Shown here: positions 27,246-33,748 of the stretch, one piece after another | Layout: every line of letters begins with the position of its first letter | How positions within the stretch are numbered: the stretch's first letter is position 1 | Assembly (NCBI GenBank): GCA_041650255.1 | Contig: JBAZLL010000003.1 | Coordinates: forward strand, 70,860 to 134,859 | DNA from: 1-14-0-10-45-29 sp041650255 | GTDB taxonomy: Archaea; Micrarchaeota; Micrarchaeia; Anstonellales; Anstonellaceae | Direction: 5' to 3' | DNA length: 64,000 nt | The notes under the pieces: model-generated | The model's input: only the letters and a program-made list of their open reading frames with translations | Databases searched by the model: none | What the model was told of the DNA's origin: nothing | Program-made: the position numbers and the translations under genes

Positions 27246-28799
27246 GTGAAAATAAAACGAGCCCTTATCTCTGTCTATGACAAAACAGGCCTTTTGGATT
27301 TGGCAAAGGCGCTTCATCATCACGGCGTGCAAATACTATCTTCCGGCGGCACTGCCAAGGCTCTAAAGCGCGCCGACATTCCTGTAATTGAAATTTCAAA
27401 ATATACAAACACTCCCGAACTTTTTGAGGGGCGGGTAAAAACTTTGCACCCAAAAATTCACGGCGGCATACTTTTTCGCCGGGACAACAAAAAAGACATT
27501 GAGGAGGCAAAGAAAAACAGCATCCTTCCAATCGACTTGGTAGTTGTAAATCTTTATCCATTTGAAAAAGTCACAAAACAGGAAAACATCACAAAAGAAG
27601 TCGCAGTTGAAAACATAGATATCGGCGGTGTATCGCTCATTCGCGCCGCGGCAAAAAACTACAAATACACATCCGTATTGGTGGACCCTGAAGATTATCC
27701 GCGTTTTATACAGGATTTTGAATCAAATGACGGTGAAATATCCGACGAAAAAAGATACAATCTAATGGTAAAGGCATTCGAGCGCTCATCGCACTATGAT
27801 TGGGCAATCTCCCGCTTTTTCGGCGGGGAAGGAGACGAGAAATTCCCTTATCGAATGAAACTCATATTTGAGCGCGCATATCCCCTGCGATACGGTGAAA
27901 ATCCGCATCAGCAGGCGGCAGCATATCGCCTTGTGGGAGAGCGCTCTCTCTTTGACGCGCGATTATATTCCGGCAAAGTAATGAGCTACAACAACTTTTT
28001 GGATGCGGATTCCGCATTGCATCTCATCCGTGAATTCTACGGAAAGCACGCATGTGTCATCCTAAAGCACAATAATCCGTGCGGGGTTGCATTAGGAAAA
28101 ACCTTGCAAGAGGCTTATTCGCGCGCATATGCTTCAGACCCGCTTTCTGCATTCGGCGGAGTATTGGCATTTTCCTCCCGCCTTGATGTTGACACTGCCC
28201 AGTCAATCGGCAACAAATATTTGGAAGTGGTGCTTGCGCCCGGATACGAACCCGAGGCTCTCAATATTCTAAAGCAAAAGCCATCAAGGCGCATATTGGA
28301 CATTTCCGATTTGTTTGTGCCCGTATATCCGGGGGATGTAACCTTCAGGCACATTTCCGGCGGAATGCTTTATCAGCACGAAGACCCGGTAATTTATGAC
28401 CTTCGCACGGCACAAGTTGTCACAGCAAAAAAGCCGACCGACACTCAATGGCGCGACATGTATTTTGCAATGGCGGTTGCAAAGCACACAAAATCAAACG
28501 CAGTCACTCTTGCAAAAAACGAGCAGATTATCGGCGTTGGTGCAGGGCAGATGTCAAGAATAGATTCCACAAAAATCGCGCTTTCAAAAGCAAAACAAAA
28601 CAACTTTGATACAAGCGGTGCAGTTGCGGCATCGGACGCATACTTGCCTTTCCCGGATACAATTGAAGCTCTTGCGGCACAGGGAGTTGCCGCACTCGTG
28701 CAGCCCGGCGGCTCAATTAACGATGAAAAATCAATAATCGCCGCAAACGAGCATGGCATGGCAATGGTATTTACTGGATTCAGGCACTTCAAGCATTAA
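27246..28799 (+). CDS. purH: Bifunctional AICAR transformylase / IMP cyclohydrolase
   Basis: Last two steps of de novo IMP synthesis. The N-terminal MGS-like domain (1 to about 195) is IMP cyclohydrolase: RALISVYDKTGLLDLAKAL, SSGGTAKALK, GRVKTLHPKIHGGIL, VVVNLYPFEKV. The rest is AICAR formyltransferase: LRYGENPHQQAA, KVMSYNNFLDADSAL, CVILKHNNPCGVA (catalytic K-H), SDPLSAFGG, GVGAGQMSR, AASDAYLPFPDTIEAL and QPGGSINDE. 517 residues, full length. GTG start lies about 27 bases after TATA-like TTTTTATAAA, so probably leaderless. Bacterial-type PurH is patchy in Archaea, many of which use PurP/PurO instead. Confidence 0.93.
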   Translation: MKIKRALISVYDKTGLLDLAKALHHHGVQILSSGGTAKALKRADIPVIEISKYTNTPELFEGRVKTLHPKIHGGILFRRDNKKDIEEAKKNSILPIDLVVVNLYPFEKVTKQENITKEVAVENIDIGGVSLIRAAAKNYKYTSVLVDPEDYPRFIQDFESNDGEISDEKRYNLMVKAFERSSHYDWAISRFFGGEGDEKFPYRMKLIFERAYPLRYGENPHQQAAAYRLVGERSLFDARLYSGKVMSYNNFLDADSALHLIREFYGKHACVILKHNNPCGVALGKTLQEAYSRAYASDPLSAFGGVLAFSSRLDVDTAQSIGNKYLEVVLAPGYEPEALNILKQKPSRRILDISDLFVPVYPGDVTFRHISGGMLYQHEDPVIYDLRTAQVVTAKKPTDTQWRDMYFAMAVAKHTKSNAVTLAKNEQIIGVGAGQMSRIDSTKIALSKAKQNNFDTSGAVAASDAYLPFPDTIEALAAQGVAALVQPGGSINDEKSIIAANEHGMAMVFTGFRHFKH

Positions 28800-28801
28800 G
28801 C

Positions 28802-28975
28802 TTTCTTTTTCTTTTGTGCTCAAAAGAAAAAGAAACCTTGGAAAGAAAAAGAAAAACGGGATGCTTTTCTTTTCTGCTCAAAAGAAAAAGAAACCTTGGA
28901 AGGAAAAAGAAAAAAGGATGGTTTTCTTTTCTGCTCAAAAGAAAAAGAAACCTTGGAAAGAAAAAGAAACCTGCC
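28802..28975. repeat. Triplicated 57-58 bp palindromic repeat after purH
   Basis: Three tandem units with anchors at 28818, 28876 and 28933 share GCTCAAAAGAAAAAGAAACC followed by TTGGAA(A/G)GAAAAAGAAA. The first unit is a perfect hairpin: arms 28802-28816 and 28821-28835 (TTTCTTTTTCTTTTG and its complement) around TGCT. The same palindrome recurs at 31676. Directly after the purH stop the T-rich arm would act as an archaeal terminator. The frame through the repeat is open but Lys-rich and not coding. Confidence 0.75.
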
Positions 28976-29016
28976 ATTTCAATCTGCTTATAAAATATCT
29001 TCACATTTGCTATTTC

Positions 29017-29550
29017 ATGAAAGCGGCAAGGAAATTGCATGCAATTTTTATTGGAAGATTTCAGCCCCCCCACTTAGGGCACGAAAAGGCAATTTCCTAT
29101 CTTCTGAAAAAATATGAAAAAATAACAATTGCAATCGGCTCATCAAACAAAAAACGGGATTCAACAAATCCGTTCTGCGCGCGCGAGCGTCTGTATCTTT
29201 TAAGAAAAATAATTCACTCTCACGCTGGTTGGAAAAACAAAATTTCATTATGCCTTCTGAAAGACAACCCTTCAGACAAGCAATGGGCCCTTTCATTTCG
29301 CAAACGATTTTCCCCAAACAAGTACGCAATTTTTTCCGCAAATTCCCTTGTAAGAAATCTTTTGAAGAAAGAGGGTTATGCTCTTGATGGTTCTCCCCTT
29401 TTCAACCGCATTGAATGGGAAGGCACAAAAATAAGGGAAAAAATGCGAAAAAATATCCCTTGCAGTTTGCGATTACCAGTCTCAATAAGGCAGTATATGA
29501 AATCAAAGGGGGAGAAAATAATATGTGCTTGCAAACAAGATGCAATCTAA
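29017..29550 (+). CDS. nadM: Nicotinamide-nucleotide adenylyltransferase (archaeal NadM)
   Basis: Makes NAD from NMN and ATP. Nucleotidyltransferase fold with AIFIGRFQPPHLGHEKAISY (GRFQP and HxGH) at the N-terminus, ITIAIGSSNKKRDSTNPFCARER (GS..K...NPF..ER, archaeal NadM hallmark) at about 38-60, and EGTKIREKM near 150 in place of ISGTxIR. 177 residues, as expected for archaeal NadM (about 170-185). ATG 29017 follows the TATA box TTATAAAATA (28988) at leaderless distance. The frame open from 28753 runs through the upstream repeats and is rejected as start. Confidence 0.9.
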   Translation: MKAARKLHAIFIGRFQPPHLGHEKAISYLLKKYEKITIAIGSSNKKRDSTNPFCARERLYLLRKIIHSHAGWKNKISLCLLKDNPSDKQWALSFRKRFSPNKYAIFSANSLVRNLLKKEGYALDGSPLFNRIEWEGTKIREKMRKNIPCSLRLPVSIRQYMKSKGEKIICACKQDAI

Positions 29551-29614
29551 TTCAACTCAACGAGTGGAAACTAATTAAAAATAAATAAAAAAGCACAAAA
29601 ATAATTCCGGCGGA

Positions 29615-30259
29615 TTAATTTGCAATTTCAATAGTTGCCCAGTCGCCAAGAGATGCGCGCAATGCGGCTTCAAGCCCGCGCGCCTTTGTCTGTTCGGTCT
29701 TTGCGGCAATAATAATTTTTTTCTTTGCCCCATTCTCCTTTATCTCTATTTTGGCTTCAAACTGTGTTGCAAGCTCGTGCGCCTTTTTCTCAGGCTCACT
29801 TATGACATCAATGAGTTTTATGTCGTATTTTAGGTCCTGCCCCGCCAACGGGTGGTTAAAATCAAGCATAATTCTTCCGGAAGAAACGGTTTTCACAAGC
29901 GCGGGAACGCCGTCAATTGTAACCATCAAGCCCGCAATTGCCTGTATTCCGTGTTTTTCAAACTCTTTTTGCGGCATCACTCGCACAAGCTCATTATGCC
30001 TTTTTCCAAAAGCCTTGTCTGCGGGAATAAAAATTTGCTCATTCTTTCCCAACTGGAGTTTTTGCATCGCTTCCTCAAGACCAGCAATCATCGCGCCGCG
30101 CCCAACAATTACGAGCCTAGGCCCGTATTTTGATGCGTCAGACCAAATTCCCGAATCCTTTGCAACTTTCTCATCAGTACTCTCAAATGCAGAATTGTCC
30201 GATACCAGACGCCCTGTTAGTTCGAGCCTTACGAGATCTCCTTTGCCTGTTTTTACCAT
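29615..30259 (-). CDS. FKBP-type peptidyl-prolyl cis-trans isomerase
   Basis: Archaeal long-type FKBP: catalyses proline isomerisation and acts as a folding chaperone in the cytoplasm. FKBP core: GDLVRLELTGRL, then RLVIVGRGAMIAGLEEAMQKLQLGKNEQIFIPADKAFGKRH; the insert-in-flap domain (VRVMPQKEFEKHGIQAIAGLMVTIDG) is typical of SlyD/archaeal members; FNHPLAGQDLKYDIKLIDV closes the barrel. The last 60 residues form the extra archaeal C-terminal domain. 214 residues. GAGGCG lies 6 bases before the ATG. A dyad GACAAAAA/TTTTTGTC at 30305-30325 sits at its likely TATA region. Confidence 0.9.
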   Translation of the reverse strand: MVKTGKGDLVRLELTGRLVSDNSAFESTDEKVAKDSGIWSDASKYGPRLVIVGRGAMIAGLEEAMQKLQLGKNEQIFIPADKAFGKRHNELVRVMPQKEFEKHGIQAIAGLMVTIDGVPALVKTVSSGRIMLDFNHPLAGQDLKYDIKLIDVISEPEKKAHELATQFEAKIEIKENGAKKKIIIAAKTEQTKARGLEAALRASLGDWATIEIAN

Positions 30260-30421
30260 CAGCTTCGCCTCTTACAAACCAAACACTCGCCATCGGCGAA
30301 GTCCGACAAAAATTTTATTTTTGTCATAAAATCAATACCTCATTATTGTCCAATTCTCTTTAAAAAGATGTTTAGCTATTCTAATTTATAATAATTTCAA
30401 ATTTTTACTTGCGGGGATTTC

Positions 30422-31624
30422 ATGTTTAAACTAAGCAAAAACGATTACATAAAATATGGAACATACGTACTCATCCTTATCTTTATCCTCTCAACTGCGG
30501 GAATTTATTTGGGCAGTTTCGGTTCATCTTCAAAGACTCAAACCGCTACTCCCGATATAATAAGCGGAAGGGCAGTTGCAAATGCGACCATCATCTCATG
30601 GGAACCCTCAATAGAAGTGTCTGGTGACAGCAAGGAGCTTGCCTCACTGGTTTCGCAGCTCAAAGCAAACGGCAGTGTAACTCACGACATAAAATTGAGC
30701 AACGGGCGAATACTCATGCTCAACGGCTCATCATCAATCGTGCAAATCTCATCTCAAATAGAACGGCTCGGGCTCAAGCCTTATTCGGATGCCGTTCTTT
30801 TTGTCGGTCCAATAACAATTATTGCCGAAAACACCACGACTTTTGCGGGACAGAACTTTAGGCAAAAGCTTGTTCCGATATTTGAAGTGGGCGACACGTT
30901 TGAAGTTTCTTTCAGCGCGCAAGCCGCCAACTCAATTGTTTATGCCGCAAGCTCGCTTAGCATAATGCAAAGCCCTTCATTCTCCGTGCAATTAAACGCC
31001 ATAAATTCATCTCTAAATTCAACGGCATTGGTAATCTCAATTCCATGGTCCGAACGCAATGCAAATTATTCTCAATTCATAAATAGCCTTCCGAGCGGAG
31101 CTTATGCAAATATGACTTCGCGCTCGTTTGTGACATTTTCACAAGTTGTGTCAAATGAAATATTGCAAAATATTTCCTCTTCAAAGCCGGCATATATTAC
31201 CAGCCTGCAACCAAGCGTAATCTCTTTGAATCCAAAATATTCAAACGAATCAGAGGTAAAATCTTACTTTGCGCAATTCGGTCTTAATCCAATATTTGCA
31301 GAATCTTCAATTGAAATAAATTCAAACTCTTCCGACCCGATGGTTCTTCAAAACATTTCTTCGCAATTTTTGAATTTATATCCAAATTCGTCTGCAAAAT
31401 TAAGCAACGCCTATGGCATCTCGCTTAGGTTGCCGCAGGAATTCTCATACGCGGGCAAGAATTACACTTTGGTTGAGCCAAATCCAATTGTTCTAATATC
31501 TGGTTATCCTCCATCCGAAGATGGCATTGTGAGCCTTAGCATTATCGCAGTTGGAAACAAAGTTATACAATACACTCCCGAAGGCTACTATGTTTTGCCC
31601 AAATCAGTGCAAAACAGCTCTTAG
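30422..31624 (+). CDS. Membrane-anchored extracytoplasmic protein, unknown function
   Basis: I do not recognise a family. One N-terminal TM anchor (about 11-33, YGTYVLILIFILSTAGIYLG) after a short basic cytoplasmic end (KLSKNDYIK); the remaining 365 residues are predicted outside and carry more than a dozen N-x-S/T sequons. Two stretches each contain an ISSQ helix followed by a beta strand (VQISSQIERLGLKP near 110 and LQNISSQFLNLYPN near 310), so the fold may contain a repeat of a small alpha/beta (ferredoxin-like) unit. GGGG lies 7 bases before the ATG as Shine-Dalgarno. Abundant in Ser and Asn, no Cys. Confidence 0.72.
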   Translation: MFKLSKNDYIKYGTYVLILIFILSTAGIYLGSFGSSSKTQTATPDIISGRAVANATIISWEPSIEVSGDSKELASLVSQLKANGSVTHDIKLSNGRILMLNGSSSIVQISSQIERLGLKPYSDAVLFVGPITIIAENTTTFAGQNFRQKLVPIFEVGDTFEVSFSAQAANSIVYAASSLSIMQSPSFSVQLNAINSSLNSTALVISIPWSERNANYSQFINSLPSGAYANMTSRSFVTFSQVVSNEILQNISSSKPAYITSLQPSVISLNPKYSNESEVKSYFAQFGLNPIFAESSIEINSNSSDPMVLQNISSQFLNLYPNSSAKLSNAYGISLRLPQEFSYAGKNYTLVEPNPIVLISGYPPSEDGIVSLSIIAVGNKVIQYTPEGYYVLPKSVQNSS

Positions 31625-31675
31625 TGCAATTATCTCATTTCTTTTTCACTAATTAGTTTTTCTTTTGGATAATAA

Positions 31676-31709
31676 TTTCTTTTTCTTTTGAGCTCAAAAG
31701 AAAAAGAAA
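31676..31709. repeat. Perfect 34-bp palindrome at convergent gene ends
   Basis: TTTCTTTTTCTTTTGAG followed by its exact complement gives 17-bp arms with no loop. It is the same element as the purH-downstream repeat. It lies between the plus-strand gene ending at 31624 and the 3' end of tRNA-Ala (minus); both strands supply T-rich tracts, so it fits a bidirectional terminator. Confidence 0.75.
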
Positions 31710-31715
31710 AGCCTT

Positions 31716-31787
31716 TGGACATCGGGGGATTCGAACCCCCAGCCTCCTGCATGCCATGCAGGCGCGCTACCGTTGCGCCAGATGCCC
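31716..31787 (-). tRNA. tRNA-Ala(GGC)
   Basis: Full cloverleaf by hand: acceptor GGGCATC/GATGTCC with the G3-U70 pair that identifies alanine tRNAs, D arm GCGC-AACGGTA-GCGC, anticodon arm CCTGC-ATGGCAT-GCAGG with anticodon GGC, 5-base variable loop, T arm GGGGG-TTCGAAT-CCCCC, discriminator A. 72 bases, no intron, CCA not encoded. A TATA-like TTTTTTTAATTTTTAC lies about 25 bases upstream. Confidence 0.97.
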
Positions 31788-31841
31788 ATAGAAAGAAGTG
31801 TAAAAATTAAAAAAAAGAAAAAAATAAAATCAGGAATTAAA

Positions 31842-32066
31842 TCAAGCCGGAGAGATATATACTACCGAATCTCCGCGCAAAAGGACAGTTCCGATTCCGC
31901 GTTTTACTTCTCCGTTTACAAGTTGCTCGGCTTTTTCAAGCACAATGTTCATGTGAACATCGTAGCTTACCATTGTGCCGCGCATCTCGTAGTTTCCTTT
32001 CATTCCGATGATTACTGAATTGTTCAATGATGCATTTAGAACATCAAAAGGTCTCTTTTCTGGCAT
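31842..32066 (-). CDS. Sm-like (LSm) archaeal protein
   Basis: Forms a heptameric ring that binds U-rich RNA. 74 residues. Sm1: RPFDVLNASLNNSVIIGMKGNYEMRGTMVSYDVHMNIVLEKAEQ, with the RNA-contact D-x-H-M-N of Sm1; Sm2: GTVLLRGDSVVYISPA, with the canonical RGD. This is the SmAP1 length. GAGGTGG lies 8 bases before ATG. It is upstream of tRNA-Ala on the same strand but each has its own promoter-like sequence. Confidence 0.93.
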   Translation of the reverse strand: MPEKRPFDVLNASLNNSVIIGMKGNYEMRGTMVSYDVHMNIVLEKAEQLVNGEVKRGIGTVLLRGDSVVYISPA

Positions 32067-32209
32067 AATAAATCCACCTCAAAAAATAATTGCGAAAGAG
32101 ATAAAGGGATTAAAGTTTAAAAAACTCGGTATGCGTGCCGTCCGCCAGTTTGAAGTTGTCGAAATCATAAAACAAAGAAAAAATAAACCTTGCCTTATTC
32201 TATCTAGCA

Positions 32210-33346
32210 ATGAATATCCAAAAACAGCACGTTGCATTCATCGTTTTCGCAATTCTGGCAATCACGACAATATTTTTCGCATACCAGTGCATCGTTTTCT
32301 CCTCGGAAATATTTCATTTGCAGGGGATTTTAGAACAAAAAGATTCTCAAATAGGCGCGCTTGAGCAAAAACAGTCCGAACTGCAAAAAAATATCTCCAT
32401 TGCAAACATTGAGCTAAGCAGTGCAAATTCCCTTCTTGGGCAAAAAACAAATCAAATTTCCTCTTTGGAGCAACAGCTTGAGGATGCAAACTCAAACATC
32501 GCGCAAAAGCAAATAGAACTAAACAAATACAACCTGCAAGTATCCCAAATACAAGATGAGCTAACCTCAATGCAGGAAGAAATAAACTCCTCAATGCAGT
32601 GGTTTAAGCAAAATTCCATCCTACCAAAAAATTATTCGTGGGCTCTTGATATTTTTCAAAAAAGAATAATTGACGAATGCATCTACAAAGGGGAATTGAA
32701 TCTTGCCTGCATAAATTATCTAACCGACCGAACCGCGCTTCAAATCAAATACAAATCCGACATTGAAGCCGGCTCGCAAGATCATTTGCAATCTTTGGAG
32801 CAGACAATAAAGCGCGAAGGCGGGGACTGCGAGGATTATTCACTTTTCATAAAAGCAGTTCTCAACTACATCAAATCACAAAATCAGGACGTGCAAATAA
32901 AATCGTGGGAAGAAGGCGATTCAAAATTCATCGTCTGGCCGCAGAATCCAACATCAGGCACTTATTCCTATTATCCAAACTCGCAAAAAAAACTCATTGG
33001 AAATTTGCAATCATCATATCCTTATGTCATCTGCTACTCTGTTGATTCGGCTTCCGGGCATTGCAGAATAGCAATCTCGCAAAATAAAATAAATTCAACT
33101 TCGCAGATTTCCCTTCTTGAAGGCGCAAACATATTTGAGCCGCAAAACGGAAGATACACTGGTGTTATCGGGTGCGAATATCAAATCTGTACATCAAATC
33201 AACAAACTTGTTATGCAAATGCCAATTCAATCGTAATTATAATTTCTGATTCGGATATTTACGAGGTAAAAGGCGGAAATTGGACATCATATTCCAAACT
33301 TTATGATGAATCCAACACATTATTGCAAAATTTTTTGAAAAATTAG
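32210..33346 (+). CDS. Membrane-anchored coiled-coil protein with transglutaminase-like domain
   Basis: An N-terminal TM helix (about 9-30), then a coiled coil of about 110 residues (heptad-like EQKQSELQKNISIANIEL, SSLEQQLEDANSNIAQKQ), then a domain starting near 140. GGDCEDYSLFIKAVLNY (about 204-220) is the active-site Cys region of transglutaminase-like cysteine proteases (G-D-C-x-D/E-x-S/A), and SGHCRIAI (about 283-290) would hold the His; the third catalytic residue is unclear. The catalytic domain should be outside the cell. Leaderless ATG after AAAAATAAACC. Cys-containing C-terminal part (CEYQICTSNQQTC) is probably disulfide bonded. Confidence 0.75.
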   Translation: MNIQKQHVAFIVFAILAITTIFFAYQCIVFSSEIFHLQGILEQKDSQIGALEQKQSELQKNISIANIELSSANSLLGQKTNQISSLEQQLEDANSNIAQKQIELNKYNLQVSQIQDELTSMQEEINSSMQWFKQNSILPKNYSWALDIFQKRIIDECIYKGELNLACINYLTDRTALQIKYKSDIEAGSQDHLQSLEQTIKREGGDCEDYSLFIKAVLNYIKSQNQDVQIKSWEEGDSKFIVWPQNPTSGTYSYYPNSQKKLIGNLQSSYPYVICYSVDSASGHCRIAISQNKINSTSQISLLEGANIFEPQNGRYTGVIGCEYQICTSNQQTCYANANSIVIIISDSDIYEVKGGNWTSYSKLYDESNTLLQNFLKN

Positions 33347-33362
33347 CAAAAATAAGAAAAGG

Positions 33363-33372
33363 TTTTTATATA
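33363..33372 (+). promoter_or_regulatory. TATA box of the microprotein operon
   Basis: TTTTTATATA lies about 45 bases before the first small gene and right after the 32210-33346 gene. Expected transcription start near 33392, giving a short leader that contains the GAGGTGG Shine-Dalgarno at 33401. Confidence 0.6.
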
Positions 33373-33415
33373 TCATAAGATTCTTCATTAACGAACATTT
33401 GAGGTGGTAAGTTTG

Positions 33416-33517
33416 GTGAAAAAGAAAGCAGCTAAAAGATCGGCAAAAAGACATGTAAAAACACATGCAAAGAAAAAATCAACGAAGAAGAAATCAACAA
33501 AGAAAAGAAAAAGGTAA
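33416..33517 (+). CDS. Very basic 33-residue microprotein
   Basis: Starts at GTG 33416 eight bases after the strong Shine-Dalgarno GAGGTGG (TTG 33413 is an alternative) and ends at TAA 33517. Composition: 15 Lys, 4 Arg and 2 His of 33 residues, with a duplicated KKKST. No hydrophobic core; it should be unfolded alone and bind DNA or RNA, like a histone tail or a protamine-like or ribosome-associated peptide. The next gene's Shine-Dalgarno (AAGGTGA) overlaps its stop, so the two are translationally coupled. Support is from promoter, Shine-Dalgarno and coupling, not homology. Confidence 0.62.
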   Translation: MKKKAAKRSAKRHVKTHAKKKSTKKKSTKKRKR

Positions 33518-33526
33518 GGTGAACAA

Positions 33527-33658
33527 ATGAACAAAGCAGGAAACGCAACAAGGCGATCTTCGCGCAAAGGGCGCGCAAGGGCGGCAGCAAAATCTAAGAA
33601 AATACGAGGAAAAGCGCAATCAAAGCGTTCATCCTGCAAGTGCAAGTGTTGCCACTAA
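33527..33658 (+). CDS. Basic 43-residue microprotein with Cys-His C-terminus
   Basis: ATG 33527 follows AAGGTGA by 5 bases and the frame ends at TAA 33658. It has 9 Lys and 7 Arg in 43 residues and finishes with CKCKCCH, a cluster that could bind zinc or iron. The N-terminal part (TRRSSRKGRARAAAKSKK) resembles a histone H1/ribosomal tail type of Ala/Lys/Arg sequence. Second gene of a two-gene unit with the 33-residue microprotein; T-rich terminator-like DNA follows (TTTTTTATCTTTTTATC). Confidence 0.65.
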   Translation: MNKAGNATRRSSRKGRARAAAKSKKIRGKAQSKRSSCKCKCCH

Positions 33659-33748
33659 TTTTTTATCTTTTTATCTTTGTTTTTATCTATTTCTAACGCG
33701 GTGAATTTTTTTTCAACGGTTCTCTCCCTCAAAAGTAATCCACAATAT

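Noticed and set aside
28753..29016. Lys-rich N-terminal extension of NadM through the 57-bp repeats
   Set aside because: The frame is open only because the repeats are A-rich and stop-free; NadM homology, length and the TATA box at 28988 all put the start at 29017.
29751..30329. 192-residue frame antisense to the FKBP gene
   Set aside because: Shadow frame of a well recognised gene; no promoter or ribosome binding site.
33388..33645. 85-residue Phe-rich frame on the minus strand
   Set aside because: It is the antisense of the two Lys/Arg-rich microproteins, which have Shine-Dalgarno sequences on the plus strand.
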